Assembly (NCBI GenBank): GCA_036435485.1
Contig: CM071600.1
Coordinates: 48,171,546-48,235,545 of the forward strand
Direction: 5' to 3'
Length of the DNA: 64,000 bases
Origin: Saposhnikovia divaricata
Taxonomy: Eukaryota > Streptophyta > Magnoliopsida > Apiales > Apiaceae
This document shows positions 44,078 to 55,113 of the stretch, in pieces. The notes under the pieces are model-generated. The model was not told where the DNA came from, did no database searches, and saw only the letters and a program-made list of their open reading frames with translations. Position 1 is the first letter of the stretch, and every line of letters begins with the position of its first letter. A program made the translations under genes and the position numbers.

Positions 44078-45641
44078 TGAAGGAATTTACGAATGAGCGG
44101 AAGCGCAAATAACAATTATTTCCGTAAAAACCGTGTATCGCACATATAGAAAATCATGTAAAAATGAATAAACGAGGAATCGTGATCATACCTTGAAAAA
44201 TCGAAGCTTTATAAAATGGTTTCTCGCAGTTGCTTCTCAGAGTGTGAAGCACTCTACCGGTATCCACCAAGATAAATTTCTTCGATGAAGCTTTTTATAA
44301 AAACAAGGTTTTATAAAAAAAGGAGTTTTTGAGAGAGAGAGAGAGGTGAAGAAGATGAGGGAGGCAACTAGGTTTTTCACAAAAACCAAAAGTGTGTAAA
44401 CACATGCTCATCTCATTCTATTTATAGGGCTCATGTAGGGTTTTCATAATTAATATATCATTATATATTAATATATAAATCCTACACTTTATCTTATAAA
44501 ATGTTAAATAATAATTAAAACAATTTTAATCATTATTAAAACAACTTGCTCTCTCAAAAATACCTTCATCAATAAATTAATCTTTTTATGGTGTGACCCT
44601 GTAGGTTCAATATTAAGCCGGTAGTAGAAATAAATAATAATAAACTTTTTATTTATTATTTATATGAATTCTAAAATTCATTAAATATAATTAACTGATT
44701 AATTATATTTATTCTACATCGTGAGTGATGCTTCTCAACATATCGCGACTATCCGGATAATATGAATTCACTGCTTAGAATACCAAGAACCTGTCAGTGA
44801 CTAGTTACCGTACAATCAATTCCTTCTACCCTACAATATCCCGATTAAATACAAGGCATGGATCTCGTGTCAGGCCTATCAAATTTAATCATATGATTTC
44901 TTATTCATAATGCAAAGTTCATATTAATGCAAATTAGAAACTCCTTTCTAATTTCATACACTCTGGCCAGAGATTCCAGAACTCGCATACTAAGAATAAC
45001 ATAGGATATTCACTTCCTTACTGGAAGGGGTAGATTCTTTATTGATCGTTAACTATCTCCATACATAAATCCCTGTACCCAGAATAGACCTAATGTATGT
45101 CCTTGAGACTAAGGACTAAACCAAAGCACAGTTCATTATATATAAGATAACTTTAACGATCTCAAGTCTAAGGACACTTGTACAACTATCACTCAGTGAA
45201 TAACTATTGACACGTGAGTAAACTCCATTAGTTGTCCAACTTATCGAGTCATGTTCAGTGAACTTATTCCCTAATAAGCACCTACATACTAGCTATAGTG
45301 TCACCACACAAATGCCTATGAGAACAGACATCCTCCTGACGGGAGCAAGCATAATATGTACCGATCTTTGCGGATTCACTAACTTCCGATTAGTTATCCT
45401 ATGATCAGGAACTGTTTAAGTCTAGAGTTATCATCTTCTAGATCTCACTATTATAATCTCATTATAATTATAGAAGCTTTACTCTAAACTATGGAACATC
45501 TTATTTAAAACACTTTAAACAGATAATGCCCGTAATAAAATCAAAACAAGTCTTTTATTATTATTAATGAAATCAAACAAGAATACATGAAAGTTCTTCC
45601 TAACTCATCATACATGATTGGATTTAGGACAAACACTTTCA
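44078..45641 (-). repeat. Element B 5' LTR
   Basis: 1564 bp. It has an intact TATA box (TATAAATAG on the minus strand, about 44418-44427), leaving a U3 of about 1.2 kb and an R/U5 of about 0.3 kb. It contains eight bases (near 44581) absent from the other LTR. Confidence 0.92.
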
Positions 45642-45646
45642 ACTAT

Positions 45647-46343
45647 TTGGGTCATAAAAATGTTTGGCTTTAAAAAGACGAATTCTACAAATAAAACATT
45701 ACTTTTTATATACAAATTAGTTAATGTTCAATTTAAAATATGACATTTTATGGGGAAAAAAGACCATATATTATATATTATTTATGAAGGTAACTCAATG
45801 AAAGTCAGGCGGAAATCGGAAGAGAAATAAAGGCAAAGAATTCTTAAAATGAAGAAATTAGAAGAAAACAAATAAAAGAGTTAGAAATGTAGTTTTAAGA
45901 AGCAAAAGCGCATGACCTGAGAAGTTTTAGAAGATTTACGAAGGTTTTTGAATGGAATCAGGACTAAAAACTACATTCTCAGAATGTAGCATCTTGAAGA
46001 CTATTAAATTTTTACCTTGAATATTATTGGAGATCCAGCTAAATGGATGCATCATTTTTGAAGAAAATTTAGGAATGTGGGTGTTCTAAAAAATCGTCTT
46101 AATTAATAATTAGACAATACCTATAAAACACTCAAATTATATTCTATAGCCCCTAACAAAATTAAAACCTGACATGATTGCTATCAATACTACTCATATT
46201 AGTTTCAAAGTATAAATTTGAACATATTTAAGTAAGTACACAATAACCACATTGGCAATTAACAAGATTAAATCTATGAAAATCAATTACATGTTTCAAA
46301 CGATACTGATCATGAATAATTTAATTAAAAAATACAATTTAAG
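45647..46343. other. AT-rich intergenic sequence
   Basis: No gene, RNA or repeat end is supported. Confidence 0.4.
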
Positions 46344-46379
46344 CTAGCGACCCGTGCCTCGCACGGGTTTTTATGCTAG
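46344..46379. mobile_element. Helitron-like hairpin flanked by CTAG on both sides
   Basis: The palindrome CCCGTGCCTCGCACGGG (46351-46367) is bracketed by CTAG at 46344-46347 and 46376-46379. It can therefore be read as a Helitron 3' end on either strand. It may be the remnant of one or two elements. Confidence 0.4.
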
Positions 46380-46815
46380 TTATATATACAAGATTTAACT
46401 CCTTTTCAAGTACATATGAATTTAATGTCGCAGCTGTCCATAGCGCATGAATAGCCTAGCACCGGTCAGAAATCAAAGAAACTTAAGAAAAACTCTGTAT
46501 TTAATTTGTGTACAAGTATTATTACATTAATAGTACAAATAACATGTGAATTTATCTACTAATCTATGTAGAAAGTATCTATAGAGATGCCACTACATAT
46601 GTGGTGCTACCCTTTCATTTTATCTGGTTTCCTAATCTGTTATAATACCCCCTACATAATAATATAAATTACAACGATAGTCTTATGGTGAAGAAGGTGC
46701 TTAGGATCTCATTGGGTAGGAGCAGCACAGGTGCCTGTCAGACCTTGTAATCTGCTTTGGATGGCGGATTGCAATCAAACATTGGCCGGTAGTCAAATGC
46801 ATATATTTCTTTGGA

Positions 46816-48567
46816 TCAGAAAAGATTTGTTACACTGGAAAGTAGAGTAGTTGCTATGAAGATCAGCATCAGGTTAAAGGACAGAGAAACGCCTGAATTC
46901 GGAGTAGCTGTTGGTTCTGATCCATCAAATATTGTTGGGCTCGGCATGGAACCAGATCCTGTTCCTGTAGGTGCACTAGGAGCAGGAGGAGTAGGAGTGA
47001 CTGGTGATGGATTGACCGGTGAAGGATTGGCTGGTGGACTCATGCTGTCATCATAAACATGCATACGTTTGTTTATAATAAGTTTCCCAATAGCAGAAAA
47101 GTTTAAAAATGTATTAATAAATTTTTGAACTACCTTTGGGTGGTCCTAGGTGCTGCAAAGCGGCAACTTCCAGAACCTGTAATGAAGTCGACAAAAGGTT
47201 TGATGGTCAGTCAAGTTTCATAATTTTGATCATAATTAAATACTGTATGTAGGTGTTATGGATCAGCATGTAGGCATATGTGAGCAACAGAACTGTGATA
47301 AATCTACTTCATTAAAGTTCTTAAATGATTTTAGTTATTTACTGTTTGGGACTACTATAAAGTAGAAAGCAGCCATTGTTTAGCACTTTAGCTTATTGGA
47401 AATTCAGTTATTAGAATCCAGTTATCAGAGTTGTTTTTGCTAAATGTAAGAAGTTTTATTTTGGATATATATTTGAGAATGGAATGCTTACTTGGGTCCT
47501 TGTTGGTTAGTTGTGCTGCTCCTCCAAATGCGCAACTAGTAGGAACAGGATTCTTCTGGTAGTAGCTGTTGAATGCATACGAAGCATGGTCACGTAGGGT
47601 GTTTGGATTGTAACATGATGCGCCTTGTTGTATTGCAGAACAATCTGTACCTCCATAACCACATGCATAGTCAAGAGCTACCTGCAGTGCAGTTTCTGAA
47701 GCACTTTGACTTGCAATGCACCAAGAGCCACCAGATGAAGCAGGGCCACTTGGTGTTGGAGTTGTGGTAGTTGGTGGCATTGGGTTATATGTGGGAGTTG
47801 TTGTAGCTGGTGGCATGGGGTTATATGTGGGAGTTGTTGTAGCTGGTGGCATGGGGTTATATGTGGGAGTTGTAGGGGGCTGTCGAGTGGGATTGTTTGT
47901 AGGAGCTGTAGTAGTTGGTGATGGGGGATTTATTATAGGCGTTGTCGTTGAGGGAGTTGTCGGATTGATGATTGGAATTGTATCAAGCTCTGTGCCAAAC
48001 TCTGAGGAAGATAGTAGTTTGTTTTCCTGGTGATTTAGTACTTTATATTGCCACATTGCTTCTGAAGGAGGTTTCTCTGCAAAGCTTGAATCTGAAGAAT
48101 GCACATTTATAGTTATGACTATTATTCCTTCTGTTCACTTTTAGCCAAAGGAGTTAAAACTATCCCACAATGTCATGCTAGATATGAAAGTAAAGATTAA
48201 GTTTTTCAATGTTCAGTTATAGAATAACATGCATATACAGTAGATGAAATCCAATCAAAATCTAAAATTGGTAATCCTTTGAAGATTAGAGATATGAAAT
48301 AAGAAGACATGTTCCAGGTTATGTTAAAAATAATATAGCATCATATAAACCTAATCAAATACGATAAGCAAAGCAGATATATAGCTCTTCTTCTGAGAGG
48401 GGCTAACCAGAGTTGTAAACCTTGGAAGATGCAGAAAAAAATGAGCAAACAGGTATTAGTTTAGGAACTAGTTAAGATGGGTAACTTCAAAGAAAGAGAG
48501 GTTCACCTGAAACAACAAATTGACATAAAAGAAATAACAAGCAACACTGAAGAACTCTAGTACCCAT
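46816..48567 (-). CDS. X8 (CBM43) domain GPI-anchored protein, PDCB-like
   Basis: X8 proteins bind callose (1,3-beta-glucan) at plasmodesmata and the cell surface. Minus-strand exons 48567-48507, 48091-47492, 47176-47134 and 47044-46816 join in phase to 933 bases, 310 residues. Residues 1-20 (MGTRVLQCCLLFLLCQFVVS) are a signal peptide. Residues 50-140 form a Pro/Thr-rich linker with a 12-residue unit PPATTTPTYNPM repeated about three times. The X8 domain is about 142-230: SWCIAS, ALDYACGYGGTDCSAIQ, CYNPNTLRDHASYAFNSYYQ, CAFGGAAQLT and SGSCRF, with six cysteines at about 145, 164, 171, 180, 207 and 225. A second Pro/Ser-rich stretch and a hydrophobic C-terminal tail (FNLMLIFIATTLLSS) fit GPI anchoring. 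No glucanase catalytic domain, so it is a binding protein. The gene looks intact; the exact subfamily member cannot be told. Confidence 0.88.
47758..47880. repeat. 36-bp coding tandem repeat in the X8 gene
   Basis: Three near-identical 36-base units (containing GTTGTAGCTGGTGGCATGGG) encode the PPATTTPTYNPM linker repeats. Copy-number variation here would change linker length without breaking the frame. Confidence 0.85.
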
Positions 48568-49782
48568 TCTCTCCTGCTTGAACTTCGAAATCTTTATAGG
48601 AACTTGTTTCTTTGCTTAAAAAATGTTAGACTGGGACTCCAATTGTCAGAACAATGTGAGGATGTAAAGACTAAATTAGAAGACTCATTTAATTTATATG
48701 GATGTGTGTATTTGTGAAGAATCTTAAGTTTTCTTGTACCTTAGAGAATGAGGAGTGGGGGTAGGGAATATCATAATACTTTGTAAAAAGTGAGGCATTG
48801 TGTGTTGTTGGAGAGTGCAAGCAAGAGAGGTGTCAAAAGAAAGTTAGAAAATAAAAATGTGGATGAATAGGAAAAAGGAAAAGAGAGTGAGCTGCTTAAG
48901 ATTCAATTCTGTTTCTCAGGCTGATGCTTGATTAATTAACTTGTTGTATAAAAACATAGCCTGATATTTGGAATCTTCTTTTTACCTTTTTAACCTGACT
49001 TTTGACTGTGTTTCATGGTACTAAATCAATATCTGAAAAAGGAATGATTTTGATCCTGTTTGTTTTTCTTTGTAGCATCTGAAGGCTTCTGTAGTTCTGT
49101 GCTTGTACTTTTTTTTTAATGATAATGCTTTTACTTACTAAGTCTTCATTTTCAGACAGAATCTCTCTCATTTCTGGAAATTGTAGAATGAGTAATCATT
49201 CAAGATTTCAAGCCGATTTCACTTTGTGAAAGATTTCAGAACAACCACTCATCATTCACTTACATTCAAATTGTGTTAGCATGTTTGCGAATATTTAAAA
49301 TAATATAGTTCATCATTATCTCTACGTAGCATCTTCATTATTATTGCTTATTCAGTGTTCTGCGTAGATGTCGCATAAATTCAATCTATTTCCTTTGTAA
49401 GTTTGTAACCGCGAATTCACGAGTCCATGTTCGACGAGAGATTATAGATAGATACGTAGGCACTGCATCAAAAATCATGGTGTGCAGGGCAGGTTGAAGG
49501 TTCCTGCAGACCCAAGGCAGTAAAGGTGGCTGGAACTCAAAGATTTGTAATGCCTAGATAGTGCATGTTTGAGCAATCAACTTTCAATACAGAACGTTAA
49601 ATATAATTCAAATTTGTAAGGCCTCCTAAAACACATCACTTGTATTATGTATGGAGTGGGCAGCCCATGTGTGAGTTGGGCTAAGTGATAGGCATGTTGA
49701 TTCTCACCATGTTACAGTTACACCATACCATCCAATTCAACACAAAAGCGTACCACAATTAACCATTCCTTTTTTGTTATAA
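48568..49782. other. Upstream region of the X8 gene
   Basis: Presumed promoter and 5' UTR of the minus-strand X8 gene nearest 48568, then intergenic sequence. No clear TATA box, repeat end or ORF was identified. Confidence 0.4.
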
Positions 49783-52169
49783 CTAGTTGATAAAGCTGCG
49801 CTTCGCGGCGGCATTACAATTTTTATTTTTAAAAAAATTCAATACATTTACGTTATATTATAATATTAATATTAAATTTTAATAATTAAATAATCTTCTC
49901 TAATGAACCAATCATCAATATATATATATATAAAGGAGGATAGCGGGAGTTTAGGTGGCGCTCTAAGATCGTCTCAATTTATTTTTCTAATTTTTCATAA
50001 TTTTAGAATTTTAAACACTAAATATATAAAAATATCAATTAACATATTAGAAGTAGAATAGGTGTTCGAATTTATAGAGGAGAAGAGTTCGAATTTATAG
50101 GGAAGACATATGATTAGAAGTATAATAAGTATTTATAAGGCATACGATTAAAGTTCTATTGGAAGTAGAATAGGAGTTCGAATTTAAAGAGAATAAGAGT
50201 TCGAATTTATAGAAAATATAAAGGAGGATAGCGGGAGTTTAGGTGGCGCTCTAAGATCGTCTCAATTTATTTTTCTAATTTTTCAGAATTTTAGAATTTT
50301 AAACACTAAATATATAAAAATATCAATTAACATATTAGAAGTAGAATAGGTGTTCGGATTTATAGAGGAGAAGAGTTCGAATTTATAGGGAAGACATATG
50401 ATTAGAAGTATAATAAGTATTTATAAGACATACGATTAAAGTTCTATTGGAAGTAGAATAGGAGTTCGAATTTAAAGAGAATAAGAGTTCGAATTTATAG
50501 AAAAAATATATAAATAAAAGTTCTACTAGAAGTAAAATAGGTTCTTGAATATATAGAGCAAATATATAATTAAATATTTTATAGAAAGTACAATCTTCTT
50601 AAATTATATATTTTTATATAAGTTAATTATACTTATATTAGGAAAATTTATTCATAAATCCAATACTATTATCATATAAAAAGTCACCGTATTTAAAAAG
50701 AAAAGAATTGATGTGATGTTAATTTTTTAGGATTTTAGGATTTTAAATATTAATAAATATAAAAATATTTTTTAACATATTAAAATTAGAATAGATGTTT
50801 GAATTTATAAAGGAGAAGAGTTCGAATTTATAATAAAGATTTATAATTAGAAGTTCTATTGAAAACTAAGGCATATGATTAAAAATTCAAATAACTATAA
50901 TATAATAACTATAATATCATTTAATCTATTGAAGTAGAAAAGGTATCATTTGAATTTGTAAAGGAGAATAGTTCAAATTCATATAAAAGATGTATTGGAA
51001 TTTGCGTGTCTATATACGCATAAAAAGACTAAATCTTGAATCTTTATTGTTTCATCGATTTGCTTAATTCTATTTTGTTATAGTCTTAATGTTAATGTAT
51101 ACAATAATATGTTGCAATACTTTTTCTTTTTTTTTGAAACCATGTTGCAATACTTATTCATTAGCTTCTTTAACTCGCAGGAAAATCAAGTCGATGGATC
51201 TTTAACATGCTATGGATGGAAGATTTACAAACTACGACAATATTGAATCAAACTTAATATTTTGAATAAAAAAATATTTGAGGTATTTCTTTTTATTTAG
51301 TCTTTCTTACTAATATTGAATTTGTTTTATGATATATTGTCAATTTGCATTTGTATCAAAGCAAAGTGCATTGATTTTTATGTTTTTAGCACAAGATAAT
51401 CAAATTTAAAAGCATAATATTCATTATTAATAAGGATTTAATTACATACTAATGTCCTATATACTAGAACAATAATAATATGAAGGAATCTTAATTACAA
51501 GGATCGCGATCATTGATTCATCTGTAAAGTTAATTTAAAGATTTTTCAAGGATCATGATTCATGATCCCTTAATTAATATATCTTATATGTTATTATTAA
51601 TTTGTGTTTGTAATTTAATGATATACGAAAAGTCTTCGTATTTTTTTTTTTGATATGTTAAAATAACAGAAAGACATTCTCATGCATAAATTGTAAATAA
51701 ATACAAGAATATCTATAATATACAGAAAATATAAGATGTATTTTCATCTTTTAAAACTCCATAAATATTAGAAAGTTTAAAGAATATAAAAATTGGAATT
51801 TACTCTGTTTATATAGTGAAGTTAGAATTTCGGTTTCAAATAAGAGCGGCTTGAAACGTATTTAACGGAAAGACGGCTCGCTAGAAAAGAATTTATTAGC
51901 TCTTAGAATTTGATACCAAAGTTATAATTTTTATTTTTATTTTTACTGTTCGATTTTATGGATAAAAAATATTATATAAGTCTTTATAATATATGTTAAA
52001 GTTGGGATTTCGGTTTTAACGAGAGAGCGGCTCAATCAAAAGAATCGATTCATTAGAGAAGATTATTTAATTATTAAAATTTAATATTAATATTATAATA
52101 TAACATAAATGTATTGATTTTTTTAAAAAATATTGTAACGTCGCCGCGAAGCGCGGCCTTATCAACTAG
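49783..52169. mobile_element. Inverted-repeat element with GC-rich hairpin ends
   Basis: The left end CTAGTTGATAAAGCTGCGCT and the right end, reverse-complemented, CTAGTTGATAAGGCCGCGCT begin inverted arms of about 130 bp (49783-49912 with 52045-52169), both containing a CGCTTCGCGGCG-type hairpin. Each end resembles a Helitron 3' terminus (hairpin, then CTAG). No ORF. It overlaps a larger foldback that extends to 53685. Confidence 0.5.
49930..50505. repeat. 288-bp tandem duplication
   Basis: Two nearly identical units begin AAAGGAGGATAGCGGGAG at 49932 and 50220. They contain GGTGGCGCTCTAAGATCGTC and repeated GAGTTCGAATTTATAG phrases. Confidence 0.9.
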
Positions 52170-53685
52170 TTTCTTGTTAAATACGATTATGTCGATTGAG
52201 CCGCTCTCTCGTTAAAACCGAAATCCCAACTTTTTAACATATATTATAAAGACTTATATAATATTTTTTTTATCCATAAAATTGAACCGTAAAAATAAAA
52301 AAATTATGACTACAGTATTCAATTCTAATAGCTAATACAATCTTTTCTAGCGAGCCCTCTTCCCGTTAAATACGTTTCGAGTCGCTCTTATTTGAAACCG
52401 AAATTCTAACTTCACTATATAAACAGAGTAAATTCCAATTTTTATATTCTTTAAACTTTCTAATATTTATAGAGTTTTAAAAGATGAAAATACATCTTAT
52501 ATTTTCTGTATATTATAGATAAACTTGTATAAAAAAATTAAAATAAAGGATTTTTAGGAAAAAAGATGTATAATTTTAAAAAAATCGTATATAACGTCTC
52601 CACCGTCCTCGTATTCTACTTCCAATAAAACATTTTATTTTATGTATTATATATTTAAACACTTTTTATACGGTCTTATTTAATGAACCGCTTTCTTGTT
52701 AAACACGGTTATTATTATTGATCCGCTCTCTCGTTAAGACCAAAAACCTAACTTTTACATATATTACTTGTATGATAATGTTTATCCATAAAAATCAAAT
52801 CCTAAAAATAAAATAAAATTTATAACATCAATATGGTATTTTAATAGCTAGTACAATCTTTTATAGTGAGTCGTCTTCCCGTTAAACATGTTTCGAGCCG
52901 CTCTCGTTTGGGATCGAAATTCCAACTTCATTACATATTATTGATGATTCTTATCTTACACAACAATTTTTTTCCTTAAAATCAAAACCTAAAAAATAGA
53001 GTGAATTCCAATTTATACTTTCTCTAGACTTTCTAAAATTTTTGGAGTTTTAGAAAATGAAAACACATCTTATTTTCTCTATATATTATAGATACTCCTG
53101 TATTTATTTAGGATTCTTGCATGAGATTGTTCTTTTATTATGTTAACACATCAATTCTTTTCTTTTTAAATACGGTGAATTATGTTAACACATCAATTCT
53201 TTTTTTTTTTTTAAATACGGTGACTTTTTTTATGACAATAGTATTGGATTTATGAATAAATTTTCCTAATATAAGTATAATTAACTTATATAAAAAATAT
53301 ATAATTTAAGAAGATCGTACTTTCTATAAAATATTTAATTATATTTCTGCTCTATATATTCAAACACCTATTCTACTTCTAGTAGAACGTTTATTTATAT
53401 ATTTTTCCGATAAATTCGAACTCTTATTCTTTATAAATTCGAACTCCTATTCTACTTCCAATAGAACTTTTAATCGTATGCCTTATAAATACTTATTATA
53501 CTTACAATAGAACTTCTAATCATATGTCTTGCCTATAAATTCGAACTCTTCTCATTTATAAATTCGAACACCTATTGTTCTACTTCTAATATGTTAATTG
53601 ATATTTTTGTATTTATTAGTGTTTAAAATTCTAGAAAATTAGAAAAATAGATTGAGACGATTTTAGAGCGCCACTCGTTTATGAC
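49938..53685. repeat. Large imperfect foldback (about 3.7 kb)
   Basis: The right edge (ATTGAGACGATTTTAGAGCG near 53650) is the reverse complement of the left edge near 49955 and 50240. Inner arms also pair: 51780-51850 with 52390-52455, and 51980-52040 with 52185-52245, sharing AACGAGAGAGCGGCTCAAT and GAAATTCTAACTTCACTATA. The right arm has an internal second copy of its inner block (about 52690-53110), the left arm the 288-bp duplication. No coding capacity. Confidence 0.65.
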
Positions 53686-53690
53686 TTTAT

Positions 53691-54825
53691 TGGAGTGTTT
53701 GGGAGAGCTTATTTTCAGAATAAGTCAACTTATTTTAAGTTGAATGTTAGGATTCCTAATTTTCCAACTTATTTTCCAATTTATTTTTGGAATTTATTAA
53801 ATCTCAAACATATATTAAATACTTGTATAAAAAAAATTATCAAAATATTAAATTTTTATCCGAAAATAAGTTATAAGTTGTAACTTATAAGTTATGCCAA
53901 ACGGGTCATATATCTTAATAATTTGACTTCATTTAACCTTACTAAGTGGCCGTTTGATATAGTTTAAAATTATTATTTATAACTTAAAATTGCTTAAAAT
54001 GATAAGTAAAATGAAAATTTAAAGTTAATATCTGTTTGGGTAATTTTTTTATAATGGTTAACTTATAAATTCTTAAAAATGTAAAATTAAAAATAAATTT
54101 AATAAATTATTAAATGATGATATTACTTTTATCAAATAAAATTATCAAAAGTAAATAAATTATTCAAAAAAATATCTCATACCAATTTCTAAACTTAAAC
54201 TATTTTTTTAACTTTAAATCATTTTCTGATTTATTACACAAATAGACATTTTTAACTTAAGGTCAAAAATTAGGTCAAAAATTATTTTAAAGGAGAGCTT
54301 TAAACACCAACCAAACTAGCCTCTAAGCCTAATATTCATATAAAATTTGAATTCTGTCAATTAAATAATAGAATTTCTGTTACAAAAACGATGAAAATGG
54401 ATAGTGAATCAGCGTTCACATCTTAAAGATTATGAAAACATTTATAAAAAAAAAGATTAAGATAAAAAATATTATTTTATCAGTTTCTTTTAATGCTGTT
54501 TTCTTCTTACATTTTATAAAACATGATTAACAAATATATCCTTTTTATTGTAAAAGAACGTATCCACTACTAATTAATAAGCTATAAATATTAAATTAAA
54601 TTATCAATCAATCGCACGTATAAATAGATTAATATCCAGAAAGAGGCGGAGAGAGAGAGAGGGTTGTATCTAATTCTCGTCGCGGCGGATTGTAATTGCA
54701 GAGCTTCCATATATACAAATAATATATATTAACGAAAGCGACGGTGATATAGTGAACTCACTTTGCAATAGATCCGATTTATTGTAGAGCGAGGGAGCGA
54801 CGTGAACTCTAGAGAGAGAGAGAGT
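53691..54825. promoter_or_regulatory. Upstream region of the GIP1-like gene
   Basis: Mostly AT-rich with no ORF. A TATA-like TATAAATAG is at about 54619, followed by GA-rich tracts (54650-54661 and 54812-54824) typical of a plant 5' leader. That would give a leader of about 180 bases. Calls are by position and motif only. Confidence 0.4.
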
Positions 54826-55072
54826 ATGAGTAGTAACAGAGGCACCAACAATGGCGCCGCCGCCGGTCAATCAATCCCGCCGGCGGCGAGAAAGATAGTA
54901 CAGAGCTTGAAAGAGATCGTTAATCGCCCTGAATTGGAGATCTATGCTACTCTTAAAGACTGTCATATGGACCCTGATGAAGCTGTTAGTAGGCTTCTCT
55001 CTCAAGGTCCATCCCCCCCCCTCTCTCCCTCTCTCCCTCTCCCCCTCTCCCTTTCTCTTTATCTCTCTCCCC

Positions 55073-55113
<41 letters not shown>

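Larger units (their letters stand above)
36683..45641 (-). mobile_element. Young Ty1/Copia LTR retrotransposon, element B (9.0 kb)
   Basis: LTRs at 36683-38238 (1556 bp) and 44078-45641 (1564 bp) start TGAAGGAATT and end CACTTTCA on the plus strand. The target duplication ACTAT is at 36678-36682 and 45642-45646. The coding strand is minus. By eye the LTRs differ by three substitutions and one 8-base indel, so the insertion is very recent. It has a primer site, a structured leader of about 1.9 kb, one intact gag-pol ORF and a polypurine tract. It is a good candidate for an element that is or was recently active. Confidence 0.93.

Noticed and set aside
36683..45641. Treating the 1.5-kb direct repeats at 36.7 and 44.1 kb as a segmental duplication
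   Set aside because: They are LTRs of one element: TG..CA ends, primer site, polypurine tract and ACTAT target duplication all fit.
46811..47056. Plus-strand ORF opposite the X8 gene
   Set aside because: Antisense shadow of the Pro/Ser-rich last exon. The plus-strand frame at 47716-48033 is likewise a shadow of the linker repeats.
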